Positions 34,881-48,430 of a DNA stretch of 64,000 bases are shown in pieces. The DNA comes from Phragmites australis (taxonomy: Eukaryota > Streptophyta > Magnoliopsida > Poales > Poaceae). The stretch covers positions 27,814,501 to 27,878,500 of the forward strand of contig NC_084923.1 of NCBI RefSeq assembly GCF_958298935.1. Reading direction: 5' to 3'. The notes beneath the pieces were generated by a model, which did not search any database, was not told the origin of the DNA, and saw nothing but the letters and a program-made list of their open reading frames with translations. The position numbers and the translations under genes were made by a program. How positions within the stretch are numbered: the first letter of the stretch is position 1; every line of letters starts with the position of its first letter.

Positions 34881-36426
34881 CAAATACATATCTCCAACTC
34901 CAATTCCAAGTTAGTCTATAATCAATATGCTCAAATGAAATCCCAAATCAATTCAAATCACATCAAAGCTCATGCAAAACCGAAGATCATCAAGCCAAAT
35001 AAGTACCAATGTCAATTACTCATCACAAGTAAACTAAGACACATTTCAACTTGGTTTCTCAATCTCCATCTTGATGAGTGCATTAACAACCCTCAAAGCA
35101 CAAAGATTTTGGTTTGAAGAAATTAAGATAAGCTCATCCAAGTGACCAAAAATTTGAGAAAGAGCAAAATATGTCACTTGGCATAAGAAAGGTTGCAAAA
35201 GCCCTAAGAGAGGAAAAGACGAGCCGAAAATCTCAAAAGAGTAAGAAAAACTCAAAAACCCAATAACACATACTCCTCCTTGATGATTGCACATATTCCC
35301 TTTTTTTCCTTTCATTTCTAGATAAATGCAATTTTCTCCCCATTTGTTGAACATTTGTGCATAATATCTTTAGACATATTTTCTCCCCCTTTGGCAATGC
35401 AAACATCAAGGATACAAGACTATGCAAAAGATGTGCAAATGAAATGCAAGCCTATAAAGCTTCACATATAGATCACAAAGCACTTGCAAGGATTAGAGAT
35501 GTCAAAGCACTAGAAGGAGTAAACAATATAACTCAAAGGTGCACAAAGTCTCGAAGTGAGTTCATTTCACAAACACTGGGAGTGAAGCAAGTTTTGATCA
35601 TGTTGTTCAATTATCCAAAAGATGTCACCATAAAAGTATTCACAGTTTCATGATCAGTGCAAAGATTAGAGAAACTAGTGCTATGTCAAGTTCAAACTAG
35701 GCAACCAAGTTCAACCCGACGGGCTATGCAAACACCCACATATCAATCAAGCCTTAGTTTGACAACATGAAAAATAACATTCTTAGCACATTAAAAAGCA
35801 CAAGTTAACTTTCTCATTTGATCATTTAACTGTCCTCAAGTGAGTTTTAAGCAACCATGGGTTCACATCTTTGGCAAATCACATGAAGCCTTAAGCCACC
35901 GTATTGGATTCAATTTTAGCTCAAAACTTGATCATTCATTTTTTTAACTCAACATAGGGTTCAATATATGTAATTTTTCACAAAGCCAAAACAAGTTATG
36001 CCTTTGTGGCACAAAGTCCCAAGGGTTAATTATGGGCTAAACATTTATATAGACAAAGGTCAAAGATCCCCAATCCGCTGAACTAAACAAAGTGGCCTAG
36101 CACAAATTTTTCACAAAACTAGCTCTAATTGAAGCATTGATCAGGCTAAAGCAAACACTCAAGGGTGACAAGAGATTATGTTCAGATTTCAAGTTCATTC
36201 TTAGAAAAGACAAGTTTGCTCAACAGATTTTATGCCATGTTTCCATAAGAGCCTAGGTTTGCATAAATTATTATACATCCACTACACTTAGCACAAATTC
36301 ACAACTAGTACAAGAAAGTGCAAAGAACATATAAGTGAAGCTTGCTAATATGATTATATTACAAAAATGCTATGCAATGCAAATACAACAAAAGTAAGAT
36401 AGAATATGTACAAAGGCAACTCCCCC
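34881..36426 (-). other. Non-coding 3' region of copia element D
   Basis: It lies between the 3' LTR and the RNase H stop. It is AT-rich with short pyrimidine tracts (TTTCTCCCCCTTTGG at about 35380 and CAACTCCCCCTCAC at 36419). Long 3' non-coding regions are usual in SIRE-type elements. I see no env-like frame. Confidence 0.5.
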
Positions 36427-39400
36427 TCACACAATGCCATAGGGATGGCACACGCCAAGCTGTCCTCTCAGAAAGGCAAACCTTGTTGCATCTACAGGCT
36501 TGGTAAAGATATCGGCTAGCTGGTGTTGGGTATCTATATATGTCAACTCAATGTCTCCCTTCTCATTGTGGAATCTCACATCTATGTGTTTGGTTCTGGA
36601 GTGTTGAATTGGGTTATTAGCTAAGCTTATGGCACTGGTATTGCCACATAGAAGTGGCACACTCCTGAAATCTAACCCAAAATTCCTCAAGGTAGCAACC
36701 ATCCATAAAATATGTGAACAACAACTAGCAGCAGCTACATATTCAGTTTCAGTAGTAGACTGCACAACGCTAGACTGCTTGCGAGGAAACCAATACACAA
36801 GAGAAGTATCCAAGAAATAACAAGTACTAGAGGTACTTTTCTAGTTAATTCTACAACCAAGAAAATTTGCATTCGAAAAGCCACGAAGAGAAACTGAAGA
36901 GGATGCAGAAAACCAAAGAGCATACTCGAGAGTGTGCTTGAGATACTTCAGAATACGTTTCACCACTTGGTGGTGAGGCATCCTCGGTGAAGCCTAGAGC
37001 GAGCACACAAGCAAACAGCGAAGTGGATGTCGGGTCTTATTACTATCAGGTACAAGAGGGAGTTGATCATGCTCCTGTACTCCCATTGGTCCACCTCGTC
37101 ATCTTCATCTAGATCAAGCACGGTCGAGATAGCCATCGGTGTCGCCAATGGCTTTGCATTGCTCATGTCAAATTTCTTTAGCAAATCCTTGATGTACTTC
37201 ATTTGGTGGGCGAATGTACCTTGCTTGCATTGCTTGATTTGTAGCCCAAGGAAGAAGTTGAGCTTGCCCATCATCAACATCTCGAACTCTCTACTCATAG
37301 TTTCTGCAAACTTGGCCACAAGTGTATGAGAAGAGCCACCAAAAATGATATGATCCACGTAAATATGAACAAGTAAGAAATCATTGCCATGCTTGAGAGT
37401 GAACAAAGTTTTATCAACTGACCCCATCACATAATCATGCCCTAGCAAAAAAGACCTAAGCCTATTATACCAAGCGTTAGGTGCCTGCTTAAGCCCATAC
37501 AAAGCTTTATGAAGCTTGTATACTCTATGAGGGTATTTGCTTGACATAGACCTCTTCCTCTCTGAAACCATTTAGGAAAGCACTCTTGACATTCATTTGA
37601 TACAACTTAAAACACCGGGTGCCAAAAATACAAGAAGGTTCCTAATAGCTTCTAGCCTAGCTACTGGTGCAAAGATCTCTCCAAAGTCTATCCCCTCTAC
37701 CTGAGTGAAACCCTGAGCTACTAATCTAGCCTTCTTTCTTACTACAGACTCATACTCCCCCTGTTTGTTTTTTAAAACCCATTTGGTACCTATGGTGTGA
37801 ACATTTGGGGTGGCTCTACTAGGACCCAAACTTGGTTTCTCTCAAAGTTTTCAAGCTCTTCATGCATGACATTGACCCAACTTGAATCAGATAAAGCATA
37901 TCCAACATCATGGGGTTCAAAAGAAGTAACAAATGCATAATCAGTGAAATGAGCATGAGAAACAGATTTGGACCTCGTTACCCTCTCACCAAGGTTGTCG
38001 ATCATCAGCTGTGGGGGATGTCGTCGCTGAATGTGTTGAGGGGCTTCGCACTGCAAGATGACCTCCCCCTCAAACACTACTGGTGCATGCTTGAAAGCAG
38101 CTGAAGTGGAAGTAGAAGCTGCAGAACCCTCTGCCGGTGTAGAGGAGACAGGAACCAGCTCGGGAGCAAGTGTAGTAGTAGGAAGTAGTGGTTCATCCTC
38201 TTCATCCCCCAAAACTGGAAGGTCGCTGTCTACAAAAATGCTTTCGCTTATCTCCTGATCACATGCACACTCAAAGACAGGGCTAGCACAAGGTGTTGAT
38301 TAATCAAAGGTCACATCACAAGACTTCATGATGGTGTTAGTGTCAAGATTAAAGACCCTGTACAAATGGCCATGAAGAGAATACCCCAAGAAAATACCAT
38401 CGAAAGAACACGACTCAAACTTATCAAGATTGCCATACTTTAGCATGAAGCACCGATACACAAAAACTCTCAAATACGAAACATTCGGCTTCCTCCCAAA
38501 ATGAAACTCATAAGAAATCAAATTCAAGATCAACCGCAAGAAAATTTGATTGGAGATGTAGCACACCATGCTAATGGCCTCAGCCCAAAACTTCCTAGGA
38601 GTCCTATACTCATCGAGCATCGTCCTAGCCATCTCCAACAAAATACGATTCTTCCTCTCAACCACGCCATTCGCTAAGGAACGTATAGGGTAGAAAATTG
38701 ATGCTCCATACCATGCTCAAGACAGAAAGCATCAAAGAGATAGTTCTTAAACTCGATGTCAATATCACTGCGAATTGCTTTCAATGCATCAAGAGTTCTT
38801 TAAACAATCTCAAAGCTAAGCTTCGAAAGTGTGAAAACACTTTATCCTTGCTCACAAGAAAGAAAGCATAAGAGTAGCGAGAGAAATCATCAACAATGAT
38901 AAGTACATACCACTTCCCACCCATCGAACAAACCCGGGAATGACCAAAAGTGTCTATATGGAGAAGTTCTCCCGGTCGTTCAGTCATCACCAGATGACTG
39001 GTGGGTGAGAGGCGGCAACCATCTTGCCATATCGACAACGAGCACAAACGAGGTTCTTCTCAAACTTGAGCTCGGGCAATCCTTAGATTAAGCCTAGGGC
39101 ACTCAAATGAGTAAGCAAGTCAAAACTCATATACCCTAGTTTCCTATGCCACATCCAAAACTCAGAAGAAGGTTGAGCAATTAAATAACAAGAAGAACCA
39201 AGGGACTCAGAAAAATCAGCTCCAGAAACTCTCCTAACTCTGGAAATCTGGCAAATCAAAGCGCCTAACGAATCAAGAACTCGAGAAGTATCGCGTTTGA
39301 AACGCACTTCCAAGTCTTCATCTAGCAATTGAGATACATAAAGCAAATTGTATTCCAGATGCTCCACCAAAGCCACATTCTTTAGAGTAAAACTATCATT

Positions 39401-39650
39401 CACTCTTACCATACCTTTGGCTTTCACCCTTCCTTTCTGATCATCCTCGAAAGTGATGTACTCATGCCGCTTCGTTGGGGTGAGGCTAGAGAAGCATGAT
39501 GTATCTCCAGTCATATGGCGCGAACAATCGGAATCAATGAGCCACTTGTTCTCCAGGCCTCCACCTGCCACCAATATGCGGGAAGAGTAGTAGGTGGATG
39601 GCTCAGTACTGGGGTTAGTCATAAACTTCTTGGGAATCTAGTACTGGGTC
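36427..39650 (-). pseudogene. Copia element D pol: protease, integrase, RT, RNase H
   Basis: Protease region at 39083-39622 (WLIDSDCSRHMTGD, with the usual Gly of DSGC as Asp, then GAG-preintegrase WMWHRKLGYMSFDLLTHLS). Integrase core at 38781-39047 (LLHIDTFGHSRVCSMGGKWY). Integrase C-terminal part at 38300-38665 (ERKNRILLEMARTMLDEY). RT at 37593-37829 ([33 protein letters not shown]) and 36960-37571 (YKLHKALYGLKQAPNAWYNR, YVDHIIFGG). RNase H at 36427-36813 (YWFPRKQSSVVQSTTETEYV, QHSRTKHIDVRFH, LADIFTKP). The RT catalytic YVDD reads YVDH. Frame breaks separate the blocks. Confidence 0.88.
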
Positions 39651-41756
39651 ATATGCCCTGAAGCAGTAAAAGCAGGTGCATACAAATCAATACTAGTACA
39701 CTGGGGGCGAGAACCACGAAAAGAAAAATGTGATTCACCAAAGCGCTAGAACTCAAAGCCTCTTACACGTGGATCAAAACCATATGAGTTATGGTAAAAT
39801 CCACACTAAAAGGCACTAGAGACTCGTGGGTAGGAGCGAGGAGCAGGCTCATGTACACCAACAGAGGGGCGGTACATGTCCCATGTACTCCACTCCCACT
39901 CACACCGCGCATCCCTCCTATAGCGAAAGTAATACCCAACCAAGTGACCCTCTCTCTAGCAGTAGGTGCAGTGGTAGCGTCTCTTGGGAACTTGACTGCT
40001 AGTCACTCTAGGCTCTCTCACAGAGGCTCTCATCTGATACTGTGAAGGTCTCTTGGGTTGTGATGCATGCTTCTTCTTCATAGGCTGTGGTATGGGTTTC
40101 TTCTTATTGAGTGTGGTGTGGCATTGATTTTGAATTTCTCAGCTTCTAGGGTAGTAGATGTGGTGAAAACGGTCTTACTTTCCCTATTGTAAGCCACCCC
40201 TCTCAAAACCTAACCCAAGAGCCAAATCCGTCTTATCAGCATACATCTTGGTCTTGGCCAAGATCAAATTTATTTTGCCCTTGCCTTCAGAGCATTTCTC
40301 CCCTAGAGAAAGGAGATACTGATTCTCAGCTAAAAGCTTTTCAACTTGCCCTCTAACCCAGCTGAGTTTGTCCTGAAAGATGATGCAGGTGGGATAATTC
40401 GGTAGCACATCCTTCAAAACCCAGCACTCTCCAATCTAGATTCAAACTCCTTGATGCACACTGCTTTTACTCCAACATCGTTTGCAAGCAAAGGGCAATT
40501 CATGCAGGCACCTAAGAGAGTGGATCTAGACTCCTCCTCAGAGAGCTTCTTCTCAACAATCTCAAGTCAACTGGCAACTTGAGCATGCAAAGCCTGAAGC
40601 ATGACAAGTTCTGTCATAACCACCAAACAACTCTCACACTCCTCATCATCATGCCTAAACCTAAGCAATGCAAGCTCAAAAGAAACAGACTCATACTTAG
40701 GCCTAAGCTCATTCAACTCAGGTATAGCTTTCTTAAGTAATCTATCTTGGCTAACGAGAGCATCATTCAAGGTATCGAATTGGATGGAAAGCTAGTCGTA
40801 GGAAGGAAATACCTCAGAGGGATCAAGCTTGGGGTCATTGTCGTTGTTGTCGTCCGTCATGAAGTAGAGGCTGTGAGGTCCTTGACATTCTTCTTACTCT
40901 TCACTTGTGGCTCATCCTCCTTTGAGCTCTCCTCCTCACTTGAAAAGGTGTCAATGTCGCTGAGAGCTGTCACGAACGCCCTAGAAGCCACCTTGTTCAT
41001 CTTCTTGGCCATCTTGTCGCGGTTCTTCCTGAAGAATGACTTCTTTTTCTTCTTCTTGTGCTTGTCATAGTCGTGGTGACGGTCTTCCTTCTTCTTAAGT
41101 TTGGAGCAGTTCGCCTTGAAGTGGGTGGTGTCACCACACTCAAAGCACGCACGGGAACTGCCCCTCCTCCAGTCTCAGCAGTTGTTGTAGAAGCAGATGA
41201 ATTTCTGCACGATCAGTACAAGAACCTCATCATCAAGCACATCCACCTTCTCCTCTGTGATAGAGACCAAGGAAGACAAAGCAAATCCACCAGATAAAGT
41301 GTTAGCACAAGAAACACCAACTCCAAACTGGTTGCCACCGCTAAGTCCGAAAACCAATGTCATGTTTTGAGACAGGGGGTTTTTGAGGCTAATCCGAGCC
41401 GCTTTGGCTATCTCAGTGGACTTGAGCTTGCTGAAGAGTTCATCACAAGTTAACGTGTCGTAAATTGATAACTCTTCAATGCTTGAGATCTTCACTTCCC
41501 ATATGCTATGATCCAAAATATAGAGAAGTTTGATCGCTCTCCCGTGGTCAGAGTAAGGTAAAACACTTGCTAACAAATCCATCAAAACGACCAAACATGG
41601 CATCCAAAGACTCTCCAGGACCTTACACAAACATTTGATATTCTTGGTTATATGTGCTTTGGCATCTCACCTTAATCTGATTAGTGCCTTCATGAAAGAC
41701 ATTCAGAGTTGTCCAGATCTCCTAGGTAGTACGGAGGTGCTGAACCCTGACTAAGG
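39651..41756 (-). pseudogene. Copia element D gag, C-terminal and central part
   Basis: Gag lies 5' of protease on the minus strand. 41175-41756 holds the capsid-like part, with EIWTTLNVFHEGTNQIKV in frame near 41700 and DEVLVLIVQKFICF. Then comes the knuckle-side tail (about 41090-41170: C-x2-C phrase with HTTHFKANCSKL). 40184-40770 has long helical segments (SQDRLLKKAIPELNELRPKY; LSWVRGQVEKLLAENQYLLS), as in SIRE gag. It is cut at 41756 by the Tekay-like LTR; its N-terminus is at 46880-47118. Confidence 0.78.
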
Positions 41757-44700
41757 TGTAACAACCCAGATAGCTTAAGCATGTCATTAAGCATCATAAA
41801 CATCATTGGCATCATGCTTAATTGTTTTGGTGAATTATGAACATGAATTATCAATTAAACATAAATTGTGAAAATCAATGTTCATTGACACATTGTTAAG
41901 CAACTCACAATATTGCTATACAACATAGTGTTGAAATTGTTTTTAGAAATTAGTCCATGCAATATGAAGAATATAAATGAATTTTCCCAAATTTTTGGGA
42001 ATTATTTTGAAGGCATAAAAATTACCACAAGTTAGAAAAGCTAGCATTTTTTGGAGGATTTTAGTTTGAAATTGGCTCAGGCATTATTGGTCAAACCAGT
42101 TAAAATGGGTTGCATATGAATTGTAGTTTCATACAAAATTTGTCCCATAATTTTTGGACCACGGGAAGATATTCCTTTAAATAGAAGAAGTGGAGATGAT
42201 ATTTTCTTTAGTCGGTCACTATTCATCAGCCCCACCTGTCATCCCTCTCTCTGCCTCTCACCTCCCCTCTCGCAGAGCACTGCTCTGGGCGGCTATCGAA
42301 TTTGCTGACTTTGGAGGCCAGCCACGTCGCCAGCAAGTCGAGCACGGCGCCGTGCTCCTTCCCGAGGTGCTGGCGTCGCCCTTATCTCCCCCTGCCCCCC
42401 TTTCTTTGCTCGCTCTCCCTCATTCCTCTCGCGTGCGCCCAGAGCAAAGCCGAGCAGTGCAGAGCATGCGCACGCACCCCGCCACTCAAATTTGCCGGAG
42501 CTCTGCGATCTTGAGCCTACCCGACCGCCGAGAAGCTCGAAGGAGCTTCGTTGAGCTCTCCTCGCGCGATTTCCCCGGTTCGCCCTCTCCTCACCGGACC
42601 GAGCTCCCCGCACTCCTGCCTCTTCTCCTGCGTGTTTCCTCGCCGCTCCCCGTTGACTCACCTCACCGCAGCTCCTCATCCAATTCAAAACTGTGGTGAG
42701 CTTCCCCGAGCTCTCTTCTTCCTTCCGCGCGTGTTAGTTTGGGCTTAGCCCGCGGCCGACACGCCTCCCGTTGTACGACCGTGCGCCACCGAACCAAGCC
42801 ACCGTCGGGCCCATCGGTAGCAAGTCGCGCTGTTGTGTTCGCCGTCACGCGTAGAAGCTGTTGGTGCCCTCAGTTATCCAGGTTTCACTGCCGTTTCGCC
42901 GTCGGCTCGCCGAACCGCGTCGCTGTCGTGTTGTTTCCTTCGAGCGCCGCCACTCACCACCCACTGGACCTCGCCATTGACGACATGTTCCATCGGCGGG
43001 TTCCCCTTGGTGCGCTGATGCTCGTGCTACCCTCGGCTGGCCGGAGTCCGTCGCCGTTCGCTGCCGACGAACCGCGCCCAAATTGGCCAGCCTAGGCGCG
43101 GGTCAATTTTGACCCGAGTCAACCCGCCCGGGCCCGCTGTCAACCTCAGTGGCTAGTCGGCTGGGTGTGCAAAAAGTATTGCGGGCATTTTAATAATTAA
43201 GAAATTCCAGAAAATGCGAAATAGAATATTTGATCAATATTAAATCGGCTGGAATTTGTAAAATGCATAGAAAATTGTATATAGCTCCAAAAAATCATGA
43301 AACTAATTTTGTTAGGTTTATATGATCTTTATCTACATGTTAAAAATACTGGGAGCTATGAAATGTGTATTTAAATTGAGTGGGTTAATAAAATAGTTTT
43401 GAGCTTCATTAATCCATAACTAAATATTGGTAACTCCAAAATTAATGAGTTCAATTTTGTAAATCTTGTTAATTGTTTCCCTGATCATTAAAAATAATCA
43501 CCCTCATGTTAGACATGATTAAATTCCTATTTAGGGTTAAGCTTTGTATTAATCATAATTAATCCAGGAAAAGGAGTAGATGCTTAACATTAATCCAAAT
43601 TAAGAAAATTTTGAGGCTTTAAAACTCATGTCATGATGCATTTCATCTCCACCTTGTCATGCACTGTGGAGTATCCATCATTGCATGTCATTTGTGCTCA
43701 TCATTGCATGCGTTCTTCAGTAGTGAACGAAGAATCGAAGCGTGACGCGAGTGTGATCGAGGGTGACACCGAGGCACACCACTTCTGCGAGTTCTGTTCG
43801 GGAAGTATCAGGCAAACTTCGAAGCAGCAAGGCAAGCATCTAAGCATAATGCATCCTTTGTTCAAATTAAATGGAGTCTAAAATTGATAAATTATACTTT
43901 ATGTATGTTTGCATGTGTTGAGTCCAGTGTCGGGCTGATATGGATAGAACCTATGTTCATGCATTACTTCTACCTTGACTTATTGATGAATCATTATCCT
44001 TGTAGCCTTGATGATATAGTTGGTGTCTAGCTTCAAATATTATTCGAAATGCTTAGCAATGCTTAGGTCCTCGGTAGAAGTCGAGCGACGGTGCTGCCGT
44101 TGTTCGCGAGCTTAGGGCTCAATCACCGTTTATAGATACAAAGATGAGGTTGAGATGTGAGATTGAGGTGAGATGTGGGCGGTGTTAGGGGTATCTTCTG
44201 CCTAGGAGGAGTCCTCTGGGTAGTTCGGGAGAGAACCCGGATGCCATAGACCGCTTGAATCATTTAAGGTAATCCGTCGGTACAATTGGCTCTAGCACTT
44301 TTCGTACTCACCACATGCTGATCTAATGGTAAGGTAAGCCGATTATCTTATGCCGTGCCGACACTTGCCTTGCGGCTCTATGACGCGTAAGAGAAAAAGA
44401 AAAGGAGAAGCAAGGTGACGGGGAGCGGGAGGTGTCTGGGACATGCTCGCGGTAACCCCGATGCCATAGGGGCATTGCAAAGTGGGTGGTTCTGGGTATG
44501 AGAAAGGTTGACTTGAGTACCCCCTTGTGTGTACTTTCATGAGTAGCACAAACCGAATGGTCCTCGAGTCGTGTGGGTAAAGTTGTACCCCCTACAGGGT
44601 GTAAGAACAATTCAAATTGCCGTGCTCTCGGTCATGAGCATGCTATTGTTTCATTTGTATCGGTCGTAGAGTTTACAAATGTGGGATAAGGTTACGGTGT

Positions 44701-45395
44701 GATGGTTTGGTTGGTGGTTTGTCGATGAGGTACTATGGTTACTTACCGCATATATGTTCAAGTTGTGGTTTACAGGGTAGAAGTGTAGTTGTCTTTGAGT
44801 TAAGTATAGATGCTCACACATATGTGTCTAGGTTGCTTACCGCATATGTTTTACTTAATCTTGTGGCCTACTCTTGCTAACAGCTCAATGCATAATCCTT
44901 GGAGTCGAGCTAAGTATATGTGCTCTATATGGATTAAGTTTGCGAGTACCTTCGTACTCATGCCTGCGCTTTCAGGTTCTGCTGGTGAGGGTGATGCGGT
45001 GTTTGGCTACTTCGTGCCTGCCGATGCAGGTGGTGGGTAAGAGTAGTGCATCCTACTCTGGTGAGGCGTAGCTTTTGGGGTGGAGCGTAAGGGCATATGG
45101 TTCCACTCTCCTTTTGCTGTTGTTAAGGTTTTATTTTCTGTTGCATAGTTCCTCTTTATGTAAACTGTTGCAAATGGTTGCATGCTTAAGAACTTGTAAT
45201 ATAACTTTAATTACTCGCTCTTTCTTAAACTATGTTGTGATGTACATGTTGGAAAGGCATATGTTCCGATCTTGGGCACAAAACACGTGCCGGGACTACC
45301 GGGATAGTATTCTAGTTAATCACTGAGGTTGTGATTATGAAGAATGATCCTCCTAATGATTAATTAGAATACTGTTTAGACGGTTCCTCACAGCA
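41757..45395 (+). repeat. 5' LTR (3.64 kb) of a Tekay-like gypsy element
   Basis: It starts TGTAACAACCC and ends CTCACAGCA, immediately before TGGTATCAGAGTCTGG, an initiator-Met primer site (45396-45411). It has AT-rich ends and a GC-rich, gene-like block at 42230-43140 whose short ORFs I do not support as genes. Very long LTRs of this layout are known in grass Tekay-type chromoviruses. Family naming is inference. Confidence 0.75.
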
Positions 45396-45736
45396 TGGTA
45401 TCAGAGTCTGGTTTAATGAAGTCGCCTAAAAACACTTAAGACGTTATTTAGTAAGTATGTCACCTCACAAAGCAACTCACTAAAGCTTACTTGTGCCTCT
45501 TGCTGCAAATATGTACAAACCTGCTATATTATACCCCTAAGTATAAACTATGGATACGAGCGACGTTTAAGTTGTTTGTTTTCGCATTATGATGCACTCG
45601 AGAAAGAAACGGTAAATAGGAATCAAGCATGCATCCATTGTTCACTATTGGTCGTATGCATACATGTTTCCATATATAAGGTATTAAGGGTCCAAGGAAA
45701 CGATATCTAGCGAATGCTTTTAGGCTGTGTCGGAGT

Positions 45737-46880
45737 TTGACTTTTCCCTATGTGTCTTGTCGTTGCAACAGGATGAGAACCCGTCATAGTCTCGAAGACC
45801 TTCCCGAGGGTTCTAACGAGAACAACCCTCCGCCGCCTCCACCGCCGAGCATGGCAGATGTGCTTATGCAAATTGAACAAAACTGTCAAGCTCAGACGGT
45901 GCTCCTCGAAGCTCTCATGCGTAACACGGCTCCTCAAGGAGGAGGTGGAGCCGGACGCCGAGACGACTTCTCGGATTTCCTTAGGACTCAGCCACCCACC
46001 TTCACGTGTGCAGAGGATCCACTCGATGCAGACCATTGGCTTAGGACTATCGAGCAGAAGCTCGCTCTCCTCATATGTGAAGACCACAAGAAGGCGCTTT
46101 TCGCCGCCCATCAACTTCAGGGTGCGACGGGCACATGGTGTTCCAACTATTTGGTCATGTGTGGTGGTCCAACTATTTGGTCCAACCACTGGGTGTCTTG
46201 GGTAGAGTTCCGCTAGGCATTCCGTGATTATCATATTTCTAAGGGGATAATGGAAATAAAGAAGCGGGAGTTCCTGGATCTTCAACAACGGGGAAGATCT
46301 GTTATGGAGTATGTGCAGGTATTCAACCACTTTGCACAATATGCGCCAGACGAGGTCAACACTAATGAGCGAAAGGAATACCGCTTTGTGCACGGCCTCT
46401 CTCTTAAGATGCAAGACCGCTTGTCGGCTCATGAGTTCGCCGACTTCAACAGGTTGGTGAGCACCTCTCTCACCGTTGAGTTCAAGATGAAGGGCCATCA
46501 AGAGGAGAAGAAACGCAAGAGGGTTCGTCGCCTTCTGTGGGCGGGACCTCTCAACGTATCAGCATGGATGGTCAACCTCCACCATCTCACATGTCGGCCT
46601 CGACTGCTCCACGGCCGATGTGGGTAGTACGACACCCGTCTCCCTCCGCTCGACAAGGACAACCTCCAAGACCCGCAGGATCCCAAGTGAGTGTGATAGG
46701 TGGCCCTGGCGGCCCGTGCTACAACTGTGGGCGCGTTGGGTACTATGCGCGTGATTGCCCTTACCCCAAGCTGGGAGCCGTGGCGATTGCTCCAAGACCA
46801 CCACCAGCTCAATCTACCCCACAAGCCTCCCAAGCTACGCAAGTCCCCAAGCGTGGCCGAGTGCACCACGTCAACAAAAT
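45737..46880 (+). pseudogene. Tekay-like gypsy gag, truncated
   Basis: The frame starts near 45776 (MRTRHSLEDLPEGSNENN) and gives a proline run, SMADVLMQIEQNCQ, and the capsid (PPTFTCAEDPLDADHWLRTI, KKALFAAHQLQGATGTW). A duplicated phrase and a stop follow (46150-46215). It resumes (FRDYHISKGIMEIKKREFL, GRSVMEYVQVFNHFAQYAPD) and, after another frame change, has a CCHC zinc knuckle CYNCGRVGYYARDC at about 46721-46762. It ends abruptly after GRVHHVN at about 46876. No protease, pol or 3' LTR follows, so the element is truncated. Confidence 0.85.
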
Positions 46881-47135
46881 ATTTCTACCCTTGTTGTTGG
46901 CCTCATACTGTTCGATTTGAACCTGAGTTGTGTGAACAACAGGGATCTCGTAGTTGGAATTAACCACCTCCCAAATTGCACTTCCTTAACTTAAAAGATA
47001 AGCCTCCATGTGCACCTTCCAGTATGAAAAATTGTGGCCATCAAACAACAGAATCTTCCCACTTTTCTCTATGTCTCCTATGGATCACAAAGTTGGTTAA
47101 AGTCAATAAGTGATCAAACTAGCTTTGATACCAAT
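46881..47135 (-). pseudogene. N-terminal gag and primer-binding site of copia element D
   Basis: On the minus strand, AATTGGTATCAAAGC (about 47121-47135) is the primer site next to the LTR at 47136. About 30 bases on, gag begins in the frame KILLFDGHNFSYWKVHMEAY, a stop, then SAIWEVV, IEQYEANNKGRN. The phrase FDGxNFxYWKxxMExYL is the conserved start of SIRE gag. The rest of gag resumes at 41756 across the Tekay-like insertion, with some sequence missing between. Confidence 0.8.
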
Positions 47136-48430
47136 TGTAGGAACAATATTGATGACTAGAGGAGGGTGAATAGGCTCCTCAACAAATTTCTTGCATAATC
47201 GATAGCCTTCTCCTATTTAGATCACCCAACGTACCTCAAAACTCAAGCGAAAGCAAAAATAGAGAGAAGTTTTAACAAAAGAAATCGAGGCAACACGACT
47301 GCACGGATGATATATGTACCATAGGTTCCATTTAAGATCAACACATGTGTCTTAGTACTCGAAAGATCACAACTTGCAAAGAAACAAGAAAACATGAACA
47401 CTGAGTAACGAAACACTCCAAGTTGATTGTTTAGAGGCAAGGGAATTTAAGACCCTATCGCATAAGCATGTGTGTGAGAATTTTAAGCCTCTAGTAACAA
47501 GAAGAATGATCTCACAAGGTGTTGAAATTTCAGCTAAAAAACCAAAACGAAAATCAAAACTAGAAACTAAAAAACTTGCAAACTTGCAAGTGAACCGATA
47601 GAGAGAAACTAGAAGGAGGGGAATTCAAGCATTGCAAAAACATAAACTTCATTACTCAAAGAGGTCAGCCCTATTTTAAACAGATTACAAAGATTTATCT
47701 CTCAAAACTCTCACCTATTATATAGGCTAAGCACTCATTCTTCTCTCATCTAAAATCATATCTCTAAGCTCTCAAATGGGTGACATAAAGGGGCTCAAGT
47801 GGCTTATTCAAACTCTTTCATAGCTCTACCCTTTTATTTATAGGCATATGAAACTTGACCCCTAAGTGTCCTAACTTTTTTTAAAATACCCTTCTCTTGT
47901 AGTACATTCATACCTACCACCGAGAGTATTTTGGTCTATTGATTTCTCCATTCATCGAACGGCCGCAAAGCCTTTATGACTTAGCTTCGCCACGATGCAA
48001 ATTTCACGATGGTGCCATGTATTCTTCCAGTCCTCCCACGGTTTTGAGGCCAAACCGCGAAACCTCTTGATCGCTTTTCAAAGCGTGATTCACCGCTTAG
48101 CTTACACCTTAAGCAAGCGTTTCAATGTCGATGCATGTACTCCGTCATGCGATCCTGACTGCCGGTAAGTCTCTTCCGCTTCCGATCCCTCGGGCCGTTT
48201 TGTTATTTGCACCGGCATCCCATTCGTTTGATTTTGTCAACACCCCATCTTCATCCGCATTTCATACTTTGTTTGACCTCCATGTGTTCAGTCAGAATCT
48301 TCCTTGACTCCGCTCAGCCTCTTTGATCATCCGGCACTAAGCACTCCGCTTGACCCCGATTATCTCGCCGTCGATCGTCAAGTTGCATCTATCACATGCA
48401 TACCATAAGACAAGCAAGCATATTTTTCTA
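47136..48430 (-). repeat. 5' LTR of copia element D
   Basis: It starts TGTAGGAACAATATTGATG and pairs with the LTR at 33599-34880. Adjacent to it is the primer site, which fixes orientation and shows this is the 5' LTR. Many substitutions and small indels separate the two LTRs, so the insertion is not recent. The right limit is approximate. Confidence 0.78.

Noticed and set aside
42190..43095. Several GC-rich open frames such as 42190-42699 and 42739-43095
   Set aside because: They sit inside the long gypsy LTR, overlap on both strands and have arginine/serine/proline-biased composition without domains.
44323..44610. Minus-strand 95-codon frame in the gypsy LTR
   Set aside because: No recognisable domain, located within the LTR and not flanked by gene features.
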